A stretch of 21,448 bases of DNA from positions 1-21,448 of the forward strand of contig DXBS01000087.1 of the NCBI GenBank assembly GCA_019116405.1. Reading direction: 5' to 3'. The translations under genes were made by a program, and so were the position numbers. Positions 1 through 6,954 of this stretch are shown here, in pieces. Below the pieces are notes generated by a model. That model was given only the letters and a program-made list of their open reading frames with translations. It searched no databases and was not told the DNA's origin. Origin of the DNA: Candidatus Gallimonas intestinigallinarum (lineage in GTDB: Bacteria; Bacillota_A; Clostridia; Christensenellales; Borkfalkiaceae). The first letter of the stretch is position 1. Every line of letters starts with the position of its first letter.

Positions 1-62
1 CGCGGGCGAAAAATCTCCACCGACAACTTCTTTCCCGCAGGGGGGCGGGAAAGTATATCCCG

Positions 63-1110
63 TTGACATTCCACTTCGGCGGCGAGCTGGTCTGGTTAAG
101 GCGGTTAAGCACAAAAGCACCGCAAATTAAATTAAGGCGCGCCCCGCGCCGAAAGGAGAACTCGTTCGCCCGCAATCGTTACGAGAAATGTAAATATTTC
201 GGCGGAACGGTCGCGCTCGGCTATAAGATAGACAGCGAAAAGAATTACATTATAGACGAGGAAACCGCGCCCATTGTAAAGCAAATGTTTCAAACGCTTG
301 CGGGCGGCTACAATTATGCGCAAATCGCCCGTTATCTGAACGGGCGAGGAATAAAAACCGCATGCGGCGGCGTATGGAACAAGCACAGTTTTCACTGTCT
401 GTTTTCTAACCGCAAATATATAGGCTAATATACCTTTCAGGAAACAGAGATTGAGGGTGGCGTACTGCAAATAATAGACGACGAACTATTCGACGAAGTG
501 CAGAGAGTTTTGGCGAGATACGCCGCCGCACCGTCGAGGTAAAAAAGCGAAAGTCGAATATATTTTAAGCTAAAAACTCATATGCGGACTATGCGGCAAT
601 AAAATGACGGACGTGAGCGGGACGACTGCAAAATAAAACGGCTGGAAAACCTCATTGCGGAAAACCAAAAGGCAATAGACAATCTCATGCAGGCGTTAAT
701 GCTCGGCAAGATTGCCGACACCATTCTGTCGCAAATTGAGAAGTTAGAGAACGAAAACAAGGAACTGCAAGACACCATATCGACCGAAAAGGCAATGCAA
801 ATAAATAACAGTTATGCCGATATTCGCAAATGGTTGTTACACTTCCGCACGCTTGACTATTCCAAAACAAAGAACCGCAAAGACCTGATAGACACTTTTA
901 TTTATAGAGTGATACTGTACGACGATAAAATGAAAGTGTTGTTCCACCTAAAAGGCGGGCAACAGGGCGAACTGCTCTTAAATCTGCTTTTCCCTGATTA
1001 TCCCGACGGACACGGCGACGACGGCGAGAACGCCCACGAAATGTCCGAAAATGAAAAAGAAACCGACAAATCGGTTTCTCTTTCATCGGGGTGTGCGTAT
1101 ACCCCTGTTA
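63..1110 (+). pseudogene. Decayed large serine recombinase (site-specific integrase remnant)
   Basis: Pieces of one large serine recombinase can be read in order. At 63-428 is a Recombinase-type domain with CKYFGGTVALGYKID, the IIDEETAPIV segment and NRKYIG. An in-frame TAA (426-428) then stands where the family usually has an acidic residue before the YTFQETEIEGG continuation. That frame stops again near 540. A different frame carries KVEYILS, a TAA, and the first half of the zinc ribbon, CGLCGNKMTDVSG (about 585-630). The second Cys pair is deleted. From about 627 the coiled-coil and C-terminal part continues (KIKRLENLIAEN..., then RKDLIDTFIYRVILYDDKMK), ending near 1100. The N-terminal catalytic Ser domain is absent or lies outside the window. 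Two nonsense changes, a frameshift and a deletion make this non-functional. It abuts a duplicated tmRNA 3' end, so it is probably the integrase of a lost integrative element. Confidence 0.85.
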
Positions 1111-1129
1111 TGGTGGACCTGCGCAGAAT
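1111..1129. repeat. Direct repeat copy 1: duplicated ssrA 3' end (attachment-site-like)
   Basis: The 19-bp sequence tggtggacctgcgcagaat is identical to 1315-1333, which encodes the CCA end, acceptor strand and part of the T-arm of the tmRNA. It lies directly beyond the recombinase remnant. Regeneration of a tRNA or tmRNA 3' end at the far border is the classic mark of an integrated element, so this is read as a residual att site. Tyrosine integrases are the more usual users of ssrA, so pairing it with the serine recombinase is inference. Confidence 0.7.
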
Positions 1130-1170
1130 ACTTCGCGCCAATCGCGCCATCTTTCCTTGTCTTTCGCCGT

Positions 1171-1256
1171 GCGTTGCGCTCGTGCCGCCTTCGGCGGGAT
1201 GAACTGCGTGCGCCCCTTTGCCTTCTATATCCCGCTCCGCTTCCCCGGCGCAACGC
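1171..1256. repeat. Imperfect palindromic intergenic sequence
   Basis: The stretch between the duplicated att-like site and the ssrA terminator (about 1130-1266) has no credible gene. It holds inverted arms gcgttgcgc (1171-1179) and gcgcaacgc (1248-1256), and between them a GCCGCCTTCGGCGGG hairpin near 1185-1199. It resembles intergenic palindromic filler more than coding sequence. Function unknown. Confidence 0.4.
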
Positions 1257-1276
1257 AGTCATTTGACAGGTCCACC

Positions 1277-1314
1277 AAAAAAGCCACAGGGTGCATTTGC
1301 CCCGTGGCTTTTTT
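1277..1314 (-). terminator. Rho-independent terminator of ssrA, probably bidirectional
   Basis: Immediately after the tmRNA CCA end the minus-strand transcript reads an A-run, GCCACGGGG, a short loop, CCCTGTGGC and a run of T. The stem is about 8-9 bp with one mismatch and has A/T runs on both sides, so it could also stop plus-strand transcription from the recombinase remnant. The symmetry continues outward: caggtccacca at 1267-1277 is an inverted copy of the tmRNA 3' end at 1315-1325, giving arms of about 25 bp. Confidence 0.85.
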
Positions 1315-1333
1315 TGGTGGACCTGCGCAGAAT
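1315..1333. repeat. Direct repeat copy 2: ssrA 3' end (attachment-site-like)
   Basis: This is the functional copy of the 19-bp direct repeat also found at 1111-1129. It forms the 3' CCA, acceptor strand and half of the T stem of the tmRNA. The two copies are 204 bp apart, start to start. Confidence 0.7.
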
Positions 1334-1547
1334 TGAACTGCGGTCTTACAAGGTTCGTCTGCGGACACTACACGCTTAGTCTGTGATCAGATCTCGCCCG
1401 CGGGCAGTCCACAGACAGCCTGCACCTTGGGCATACTTCCCTGTTATCCTCTCAGGGGACGGAAGTGTTTCCCCCGAGTAGGTTCCCCACTCGATTGACG
1501 CCCTGTTCCCGACCGTGGGCAATCGGGGCAGGACGGGGCTTAAAACG

Positions 1548-1595
1548 TTAAGCCGCAAGCGCTACACGGCGCGCGGAAGCGCGACGCGCAACAGC
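1548..1595 (-). other. tmRNA proteolysis-tag reading frame
   Basis: Inside ssrA the frame from a GCT resume codon to TAA encodes AVARRASARRVALAA. The 15-residue length and the VALAA end match the B. subtilis tag AGKTNSFNQNVALAA, which supports the frame and the resume codon. The rest of the tag is unusual: four arginines in two RR pairs, instead of the usual Asn/Asp/Glu-rich middle. ALAA is the ClpXP-recognised end. The resume codon is inferred from tag length and has not been shown directly. Confidence 0.75.
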
Positions 1596-1720
1596 CGATC
1601 TCTTTTTGGAGTCAGCATTTAAAATTGTTCCGTTTTTCCGGAGCCGAGCCTCCGACGTGCGTCCGTCAAACTCCGCTTGCAATCGAATCCGAAACAGGCC
1701 CATGGAGTTTGTTTTATTAT

Positions 1721-1747
1721 ATTATACCTCAAAGCGCGTTTTGTCAA
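1721..1747 (-). promoter_or_regulatory. Sigma-A-type promoter of ssrA
   Basis: On the minus strand TTGACA (1747-1742) and TATAAT (1726-1721) are separated by 15 bp. A second overlapping TATAAT lies 5 bp further on. The mature tmRNA 5' end is 20 nt beyond the -10 box, which fits a short leader removed by RNase P. The spacing is shorter than the ideal 17 bp but both hexamers are perfect. Confidence 0.75.
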
Positions 1748-1791
1748 ACAAAATGACGGTGTTTTGAACGGAATCCCGCAAGCTCGCTCGA

Positions 1792-2085
1792 TCACGTTTC
1801 ACTTTGCTGCCATTGCACAAAGATGCTTAAGATGCGTTCCAACTTCTTGGGATCCCCCATTCCCTTAAAAAAGTAATTTTCCACCTTGCACAAGATCCAA
1901 TCCTGGTCGGAATGCCATTCGTCGATCTGCTCAAAGGGTTTATCCTGCAATTCCGTCTCGTACAGGTAAATTTCGACGCTCCAGCCGGGATTATCCAGCG
2001 TCTCGATCGTGATCCCGTAATCATGTTCCCAATCCCCGTCGCATTGCGACTGAAACCATTCATTGACAGCGTTTAAGACGTCCAT
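1792..2085 (-). CDS. Imm53-family immunity protein (orphan)
   Basis: This 97-residue protein matches my memory of the Imm53 immunity family. It has WFQSQCDGDWEHDYGI near the N terminus, then ETLDNPGWSVEIYLYETEL, then DWILCKVENYFFKGMGDPKKLERIL. Members are predicted antidotes to polymorphic toxins. They are acidic, cytosolic and aromatic-rich. The start is the ATG at 2085 because AAGGAGAT lies 5 nt upstream; an in-frame ATG at 2121 would add 12 residues and overlap the preceding gene. The gene lies 32 bp after the unknown gene 2118-2525 and is co-oriented with it, so the two are probably co-transcribed. No toxin gene is in the window, so it may be an orphan immunity gene. The family call is made from sequence pattern only. 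Confidence 0.75.
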   Translation of the reverse strand: MDVLNAVNEWFQSQCDGDWEHDYGITIETLDNPGWSVEIYLYETELQDKPFEQIDEWHSDQDWILCKVENYFFKGMGDPKKLERILSIFVQWQQSET

Positions 2086-2117
2086 TGTAATCTCCTTCTT
2101 TCCAAAAACAGCATTTT

Positions 2118-2525
2118 TCACCCCTTTCGTGCCGACGACGCCAAAACGATAAACTTATCGGGCGAGCCGGCAAAATATTCCTCTTTGAACAGGGCGACCT
2201 TATCCATGACAAACGCGCTGCCGCCCCCTGAGGCAAAACATGCCTCAACGCCCTCTTCGATCGATACGACCTCTCCGTCCTGTGCGCAGAAGACGAGAAA
2301 TCCTTCCCCCGCGCAGGTATACTTCTTCAATTGCGTGATCACCTGCGCTTCGTTGAGTTTATCGCCCCCAAAAATGATCGCCTTTTCATCGATCATCCCG
2401 AGCACATCGTGACAAAGCCTCCACTCAAACCGATCGGGTTTCTTGCGCATCTCGTGCAGGACGCGCTCCCGCAAGTCCTTTCTGACAAATTGATCTGCAA
2501 AATATTCCTGCTGTTCCCTGGTCAT
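2118..2525 (-). CDS. Hypothetical protein, possible immunity or accessory protein
   Basis: The protein has 135 residues and I do not recognise its family. It is soluble, with no signal peptide or membrane segment. The N-terminal half is charged and probably helical (REQQEYFADQFVRKDLRERVLHEMRKK). A central part reads GFLVFCAQDGEVVSIEEGVEACFASGGGSAFV and looks like beta strands joined by a Gly-rich turn. The ATG at 2525 has AAGGAGA 6 nt upstream, so this is a convincing translated gene. It precedes the Imm53 gene in the same orientation and is separated from recG by 106 bp containing two hairpins. A role as a second immunity gene is suggested only by its neighbour and size. Confidence 0.7.
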   Translation of the reverse strand: MTREQQEYFADQFVRKDLRERVLHEMRKKPDRFEWRLCHDVLGMIDEKAIIFGGDKLNEAQVITQLKKYTCAGEGFLVFCAQDGEVVSIEEGVEACFASGGGSAFVMDKVALFKEEYFAGSPDKFIVLASSARKG

Positions 2526-2566
2526 AAACTTCTCCTTGACCCTTCCGGCATGCCGAAGATAAGTCC

Positions 2567-2589
2567 CCCCTGAGCCGACGGCTCAGGGG
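2567..2589. terminator. Strong hairpin between recG and the immunity genes
   Basis: CCCCTGAGCC-GAC-GGCTCAGGGG forms a perfect 10-bp stem with a 3-nt loop, 43 bp past the recG stop. No T-run follows on the minus strand, so efficient intrinsic termination is uncertain; it may instead stabilise the recG mRNA 3' end. A second small inverted repeat (CTTCGGCATGCCGGAAG, minus strand) follows at about 2542-2558. Confidence 0.45.
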
Positions 2590-2631
2590 CGGCTGTTTTG
2601 CCTCGCATTCTAATGTGATTGAGTAAAGATT

Positions 2632-4635
2632 TTAGTTGAGCGTCACATCCTTGAGGCTTTCGTACTTCTCCATGGCGGCGCGTCTGATCTCCTCGAAGTT
2701 CAGGCGGCGCGAAAACGCCTCGTCCGTCAGTTTTTTTGCCGTGAAGATGACGTCCGTCGAATAGCGCAGGTTCTTGATGTCCGTCAAAAAGTGTCCGCTC
2801 TGGCGGGTGCCGAGAAAATCGCCGCTGCCGCGCAGCTGCAGATCCTTTTCCGCGAGCGCAAAGCCGTCCGACGTGCTCTTGAAAATGCCGAGCCGCTCGC
2901 GCGCCGCGTCGCTGTCCGCGCCGATCATCAAAAAGCACCAGCTCTTCTCGCTCCCGCGCCCCACTCTGCCGCGCAGCTGGTGCAGCTGCGAAAGCCCGAA
3001 GCGCTCGGCATTCATGATGACCATGATGGTCGCGTTGGGCACGTCCACGCCGACCTCGATGACGGTGGTCGAGACGAGGCAGTCATATTCGTGATTTTTG
3101 AACGCCGTCATGACGGCGCTCTTTTCCCTGTCCTTCATTCTGCCGTGCAGCAGCCCGAAGCGTACGTCGGGAAGCCGCCCCTTCAGTTCCTCCCACAGTT
3201 CGGTGACGGAGGTCACTTCCCCCTCGTCATCGTCGATCTTGGCGCACACGAAGTACGCCTGCCGCCCCTTTTTGCACTCCCCGCGCACATAGCCGAGCAT
3301 ATCCTCGTACTTGTAGGCGGGAACGATGGCGGTCGTAATGGGCTGCCGCGCGAGCGGCTTATCGGGAATAGTGGTCACGTCCAGATCGCCGTAAAAGACA
3401 AGCGAGAGCGTGCGCGGAATGGGCGTTGCCGACATGACGAGCATATCGGGCGACTCCCCCTTTTCGCCGAGCTTGTTGCGCTGGGCGACGCCGAAGCGGT
3501 GCTGTTCATCGCAGACGCAGAAGGCGAGGTTCTTGAAATGCACGTCCCCCTGCAGGACGGCGTGCGTGCCGCACAACACGTCGATCTCCCCTGCGGCAAG
3601 CGCTGCCTTTAATTCCCGCTTCTCCTTTGCCGTGCTGCCGCCCGCAAGATAGCCGACGCGGTACTCGGGGAAGGTGCGCTGCAGGAGCGCATAGTTCTGC
3701 GCGGCGAGCACTTCGGTCGGCGAGAGGTAGACCGCCTGAAAGCCGCTTTTCAGCGCCATAAAGATGCCCGTCAACGCAACTGCCGTCTTGCCGCTGCCGA
3801 CGTCCCCCTGCAAGAGGCGATTCATGCGCACGGGGCCGGTGACATTATCGTAGATCGCGCGCACAGCCGCCTGCTGCCCCGCCGTGAACGGGAAGGGAAA
3901 GCGCTTTTCAAAGTCGGCGACCTCCCGCTCGGTGACGGTGTACTTGTTGACGCGCGCCTCCTGCCGGTCCCCCTTGATGAGCTTGAACGCCGAGAGCAGC
4001 GTAAAGTACTCCTCCAGGGCGATGCGCTCCGCTGCCTCGCGCATCTCCTGCTGCGTCTTGGGGGCGTGAATGGCGCGGTATGCCGCATCCAGGGGCGCAA
4101 GCGCGTACTTCTGCCGCAGTTCGTAGGGAATGACGGAGACGATTTTTTCGACGGCGAGCGCCGAGGAAACGGCGTCGCGGACGATGCGCTGCGTCGGCCC
4201 GCCCTTTAGGGGATAGACGGGGACAAGCCCCTTGAGCCGTACATTCTTTTCCATCGGCTCGAATGTCGGGTTGACGAGGCTGATCTGCCCGTAGCGGTTC
4301 TGCACTCTGCCGTAGAAGAGGTACTCGCCCGGCTTTAAGCGCTGCGCGAGGTAGGGCATGTGAAACCACACCGCCGGGAAGGTGACGCCATCCTGCTCCA
4401 GCCAGGCGCGGACGGTCTTGTTGCGCGAATACAGCTTGGGGGGCTCGACGGAGACGATGCGGCAGGCAATGAGCGCCATGTCATTGTGATAGACCGACGT
4501 GATCTTTGTGCGGTCAGTCATGTCGAGATAGGCGCGCGGAAAGCAGCGCACGAGCTGTGCGCTGTCCGTGATGCCGAGCTTTTCCAGTTGTTCGGCGCGC
4601 TTTTCAGTGACGCCTTTGAGTCTGATAAGTTCCAT
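2632..4635 (-). CDS. recG: ATP-dependent DNA helicase RecG
   Basis: RecG remodels stalled forks and Holliday junctions. The protein of 667 residues is close to the usual 680-690. It shows the N-terminal LKGVTEKRAEQLEKLGI helix-hairpin segment, an OB-like wedge region (residues about 50-130), Walker A GDVGSGKT (277-284), the DEQH Walker B box (376-379), SATPIPRTL, and the C-terminal helicase motif QLRGRVGRG. The ATG at 4635 is preferred because it gives the family start MELIRLKGV. An upstream in-frame start at 4680 would translate the GC hairpin at 4647-4678. No Shine-Dalgarno sequence is visible before 4635. It follows fakA as in B. subtilis yloV-recG, but without sdaAB-sdaAA between them. 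Confidence 0.95.
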   Translation of the reverse strand: MELIRLKGVTEKRAEQLEKLGITDSAQLVRCFPRAYLDMTDRTKITSVYHNDMALIACRIVSVEPPKLYSRNKTVRAWLEQDGVTFPAVWFHMPYLAQRLKPGEYLFYGRVQNRYGQISLVNPTFEPMEKNVRLKGLVPVYPLKGGPTQRIVRDAVSSALAVEKIVSVIPYELRQKYALAPLDAAYRAIHAPKTQQEMREAAERIALEEYFTLLSAFKLIKGDRQEARVNKYTVTEREVADFEKRFPFPFTAGQQAAVRAIYDNVTGPVRMNRLLQGDVGSGKTAVALTGIFMALKSGFQAVYLSPTEVLAAQNYALLQRTFPEYRVGYLAGGSTAKEKRELKAALAAGEIDVLCGTHAVLQGDVHFKNLAFCVCDEQHRFGVAQRNKLGEKGESPDMLVMSATPIPRTLSLVFYGDLDVTTIPDKPLARQPITTAIVPAYKYEDMLGYVRGECKKGRQAYFVCAKIDDDEGEVTSVTELWEELKGRLPDVRFGLLHGRMKDREKSAVMTAFKNHEYDCLVSTTVIEVGVDVPNATIMVIMNAERFGLSQLHQLRGRVGRGSEKSWCFLMIGADSDAARERLGIFKSTSDGFALAEKDLQLRGSGDFLGTRQSGHFLTDIKNLRYSTDVIFTAKKLTDEAFSRRLNFEEIRRAAMEKYESLKDVTLN

Positions 4636-4646
4636 TTTGATGAAAC

Positions 4647-4678
4647 GGCGGCGCGGGCAAGAAAACGCCCGCGCCGCC
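4647..4678. terminator. GC-rich hairpin between fakA and recG
   Basis: GGCGGCGCGGGC and GCCCGCGCCGCC form a perfect 12-bp stem around an 8-nt A-rich loop (plus strand), 7 bp past the fakA stop and 11 bp before the recG start. No T-run follows it on the minus strand, so it may be a processing or attenuation element, or a translation-initiation barrier for recG, rather than a full terminator. Confidence 0.5.
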
Positions 4679-4685
4679 AATCTTT

Positions 4686-6332
4686 TTATTCCAATGCAAG
4701 CATATAGTAATAAACGGGCTGTCCGCCGTAGTGGAAGTCAACGTCGCAGTCGGGGAATGCCTCCTGCACCTTTTCGGAGAGTGCGGATGCATCCGATTCG
4801 TCGACGCCTTCGCCGTAGTACAGCGTGATGACCTCGTGAGAGTCGTCTTTGAGTTTATCAAGGAGCTTGAGCACCGTTTCGTCGATCTCGTGCCCCTTGG
4901 CAAGGATCTTCTTGTCGTCCAGTCCGATGATGTCTCCTTCCTTGATGGAGAAGCCGTTGACGTTGGTCGTGCGCACCGCGTGCGTGACCTGACCGCACTT
5001 GACGTTGTCGATCGCGTGGATCATGTTGGTCTTGTTCTCTTCGACGGGTGCTTCCGGATTGAACGCGAGCGCCGCCGCAAAGCCCTGCGGGACGTTCTTG
5101 GTGGGAATGACATGGATCGTGCGGTTGTCGACGAGCGCCTTTGCCTGCTCCGCCGCGAGCACGATATTTTTGTTGTTGGGGAATACGAACACGTTGTCCG
5201 CGTTGATCTTCTGAACTGCCGTCGCAATGTCGGACGCGGAGGGGTTCATCGTCTGACCGCCTTCTATGACGCGGTCGACAAACAGGTCTTTGAAGATATC
5301 GGAGATGCCCTCGCCCGCGCAGATCGCGAGCATGCCCTGCTCCTTCTTCTCTGCCTCGCGCTTTGCCTTTAAGGCGCGGTTCTGTTCGAGCATGTTTTCG
5401 ATCTTGGGACGATCCAGCTCGCCCAGTTCCAGCGCGTAGGTGAGCGCGACGCCGGGGCTGTTGGTGTGCACGTGCACCTTGACCATCTCCAGATCGCCGA
5501 TGCAGATGACGCTGTCGCCGATGCCCATCAGGTTTTCGCGCAGCTTGTCGATGTCGGCAAGGGTGGTGCTCTTTTTCAGGTTGATGATGAAGAACTCGGT
5601 GCAATAGGCAAACTGGATCTCGCCCAGGTCCATATTGATGATATCTGAGTTATCGCCGAAGTCCGCCTCACTGCCCGCGTTGCTCGAAGCCTCGGTCTGC
5701 ACTTCGGAGACGATCTCCTCGCCCATGATCGCGGAGAGAAAGCCGCGCATGATGGTCATAAGTCCCACGCCGCCCGAGTCCACGACGCCCGCCTTCTTCA
5801 ATACGGGCAGAAGTTCGGGGGTCTGCGCGAGCGCCCTGTCCCCTTCCTCGATGACGGCGGGAAGGAAGGTCTCAAAGTCCTTGTACTTGCCCGCGATCTT
5901 GACGGCGTACTCACTCATCATGCGAACGACGGTGAGGATGGTGCCCTCCTTGGGGATGGAGACGGCGCTGTATGCGACCTTGGTGCCCGCCTCCAGAGCC
6001 TTGGCGAACGTCCTGGTGTCCACTTCTGGCTTGCTGTCGTGCAGGACGGAACAGATCCCGCGGAAGATCTGCGAGAGGATGACGCCCGAATTGCCGCGCG
6101 CACCGCGCAGAGCGCCCTTGGAGACGTGATCGCACACGTCGGGGAAGCTGTTGGAGGCAGTGGAGAGTTCCTTGACCGCCGACTGCATCGTGAGCGACAT
6201 GTTGGTGCCGGTATCGCCGTCGGGCACGGGGAAGACGTTGAGCGAGTCCACATTTGCCCGATTATTTTCCAGCATCTTCGCGCCGACAAGGACCATCTTA
6301 CGGAATGTGGCGCAATTGATCGTTTTTTGCAT
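4686..6332 (-). CDS. fakA: Fatty acid kinase FakA / YloV family (DhaL plus DegV-like)
   Basis: FakA phosphorylates fatty acids carried by FakB, feeding exogenous fatty acids into phospholipid synthesis. The N-terminal DhaL (DAK2) domain shows VFPVPDGDTGTNMS (about 34-46), with the Asp residues that bind ATP-Mg, and RGARGNSGVILSQIFRG (76-92). The C-terminal half carries the DegV-like extension typical of YloV, with ICAGEGISDIF and FVFPNNKNIVLAAEQA. The length of 548 residues is normal. The ATG at 6332 has a GGGAGAA ribosome-binding site about 9 nt upstream. It follows yloU by 45 bp, the conserved yloU-yloV pair. FakB and PlsX partners are not in the window, so the fatty-acid role is from family knowledge. 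Confidence 0.9.
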   Translation of the reverse strand: MQKTINCATFRKMVLVGAKMLENNRANVDSLNVFPVPDGDTGTNMSLTMQSAVKELSTASNSFPDVCDHVSKGALRGARGNSGVILSQIFRGICSVLHDSKPEVDTRTFAKALEAGTKVAYSAVSIPKEGTILTVVRMMSEYAVKIAGKYKDFETFLPAVIEEGDRALAQTPELLPVLKKAGVVDSGGVGLMTIMRGFLSAIMGEEIVSEVQTEASSNAGSEADFGDNSDIINMDLGEIQFAYCTEFFIINLKKSTTLADIDKLRENLMGIGDSVICIGDLEMVKVHVHTNSPGVALTYALELGELDRPKIENMLEQNRALKAKREAEKKEQGMLAICAGEGISDIFKDLFVDRVIEGGQTMNPSASDIATAVQKINADNVFVFPNNKNIVLAAEQAKALVDNRTIHVIPTKNVPQGFAAALAFNPEAPVEENKTNMIHAIDNVKCGQVTHAVRTTNVNGFSIKEGDIIGLDDKKILAKGHEIDETVLKLLDKLKDDSHEVITLYYGEGVDESDASALSEKVQEAFPDCDVDFHYGGQPVYYYMLALE

Positions 6333-6377
6333 GAAACCTGATTCTCCCGAATATTGAAGTCGCTGGGAAGCCTCGCC

Positions 6378-6728
6378 TTATAATTTCAGGCCGGCTACAT
6401 TGACGTTGACAGTGTCCACGATCATACCCGTGAAGTTTTCCACCTTGTACTTGATGGCCTCCTTCAGGGATTCGGCGACTGCCTCGATGGAGACGCCGTA
6501 CTTGATGAGGACGGAGATGTCAATGAAAATGCGGTTCCCGGACGTGACGACTTTCACGCCCTTGCCTCCCGCGTCTTTTTTGAACAGTTCGGCGAACGTA
6601 TCCGTAAAATGGCGCGACGCAGTATCTACGATGCCGTAGCTCTCCAGCGCAGCCTGCGCCGCGACCTTTGCGATGGCAAGGTCCGAGATGGAAATTTTAC
6701 CGTATGCGTTGCTCGTGCTTACAGACAT
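6378..6728 (-). CDS. yloU: Asp23/Gls24 family envelope-stress protein YloU
   Basis: This 116-residue protein has the Asp23/Gls24 pattern: [27 protein letters not shown] at the start, the central [25 protein letters not shown] strand region, and a C-terminal [20 protein letters not shown] strand. These proteins are linked to the cell envelope and alkaline stress; the precise function is unclear. The ATG at 6728 is preferred over the in-frame TTG at 6743 because GGAG sits about 9 nt before it. The gene is the first of the yloU-fakA-recG unit, with a promoter at 6759-6787, and is divergent from rpmB, as in B. subtilis. Confidence 0.9.
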   Translation of the reverse strand: MSVSTSNAYGKISISDLAIAKVAAQAALESYGIVDTASRHFTDTFAELFKKDAGGKGVKVVTSGNRIFIDISVLIKYGVSIEAVAESLKEAIKYKVENFTGMIVDTVNVNVAGLKL

Positions 6729-6758
6729 AAATGATTGCTCCAAAACGTTCTCCCATCT

Positions 6759-6787
6759 ATTCTACCCCATCGCGCTTCAATTTGCAA
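6759..6787 (-). promoter_or_regulatory. Sigma-A-type promoter of yloU-fakA-recG
   Basis: On the minus strand TTGCAA (6787-6782) and TAGAAT (6764-6759) are 17 bp apart, 31 bp upstream of the yloU start. Both differ from consensus by one base. Confidence 0.65.
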
Positions 6788-6848
6788 GCATTCTTGGGAA
6801 ATTTTTCGATATTTGCAAAAAAAATTGCCTTTTTCGACCTCAATTTCA

Positions 6849-6877
6849 TTGCTTTTTTTCGGAAGAAATGCTATCAT
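6849..6877 (+). promoter_or_regulatory. Sigma-A-type promoter of rpmB
   Basis: TTGCTT (6849-6854) and TATCAT (6872-6877) are 17 bp apart on the plus strand. The predicted start near 6884 gives a leader of about 70 nt. The two divergent promoters share the AT-rich 6780-6880 stretch. Confidence 0.6.
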
Positions 6878-6890
6878 TGATTTGTTCGGC

Positions 6891-6910
6891 GCGCGGGGAA
6901 TGCCCCGTGC
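6891..6910 (+). promoter_or_regulatory. rpmB leader hairpin
   Basis: GCGCGGGG-AATG-CCCCGTGC forms an 8-bp stem with one G-U pair and a tetraloop, within about 10 nt of the predicted rpmB transcription start, followed by GTTTTG. It could stabilise the 5' end or take part in autogenous control of L28. No known leader family is recognised. Confidence 0.4.
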
Positions 6911-6954
6911 GTTTTGACAGCAGAGAAAATTTCGCCCCTCGGGAGGATGATAGT

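Larger units (their letters stand above)
1315..1701 (-). ncRNA. ssrA: Transfer-messenger RNA (tmRNA)
   Basis: tmRNA acts with SmpB to rescue ribosomes stalled on broken mRNA and to tag the nascent chain for proteolysis. The minus strand begins GGGCCTG followed by GGATTCGAT, as in tmRNA 5' ends, and closes with CAGGTCC plus ACCA. GGGCCUG pairs with CAGGUCC over all seven acceptor positions, with one G-U. The T arm CGCAG-TTCAATT-CTGCG and the hallmark GACTAAGCGTGTAG segment are present. The length, 387 nt, is within the normal range for one-piece tmRNA. CCA is encoded. A consensus-like promoter lies just upstream and a terminator just downstream. The 3' end is duplicated at 1111-1129, which suggests use as an integration site. 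Confidence 0.95.

Noticed and set aside
1051..1336. Small plus-strand frames between the recombinase remnant and ssrA
   Set aside because: They run through the att-like repeat, palindromes and terminator and show no ribosome-binding site or recognisable domain.
1376..1558. 60-codon minus-strand frame inside the tmRNA gene
   Set aside because: It lies wholly within conserved tmRNA structure (pseudoknot and 3' domain) downstream of the tag; not a protein gene.
1557..1600. Alternative tmRNA tag frame ending LRVALPRAV
   Set aside because: It lacks the conserved ALAA-type end, while the neighbouring frame gives a 15-residue tag ending VALAA as in B. subtilis.
2791..3612. 273-codon plus-strand frame opposite recG
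   Set aside because: Shadow of recG, whose helicase motifs are unambiguous on the minus strand.
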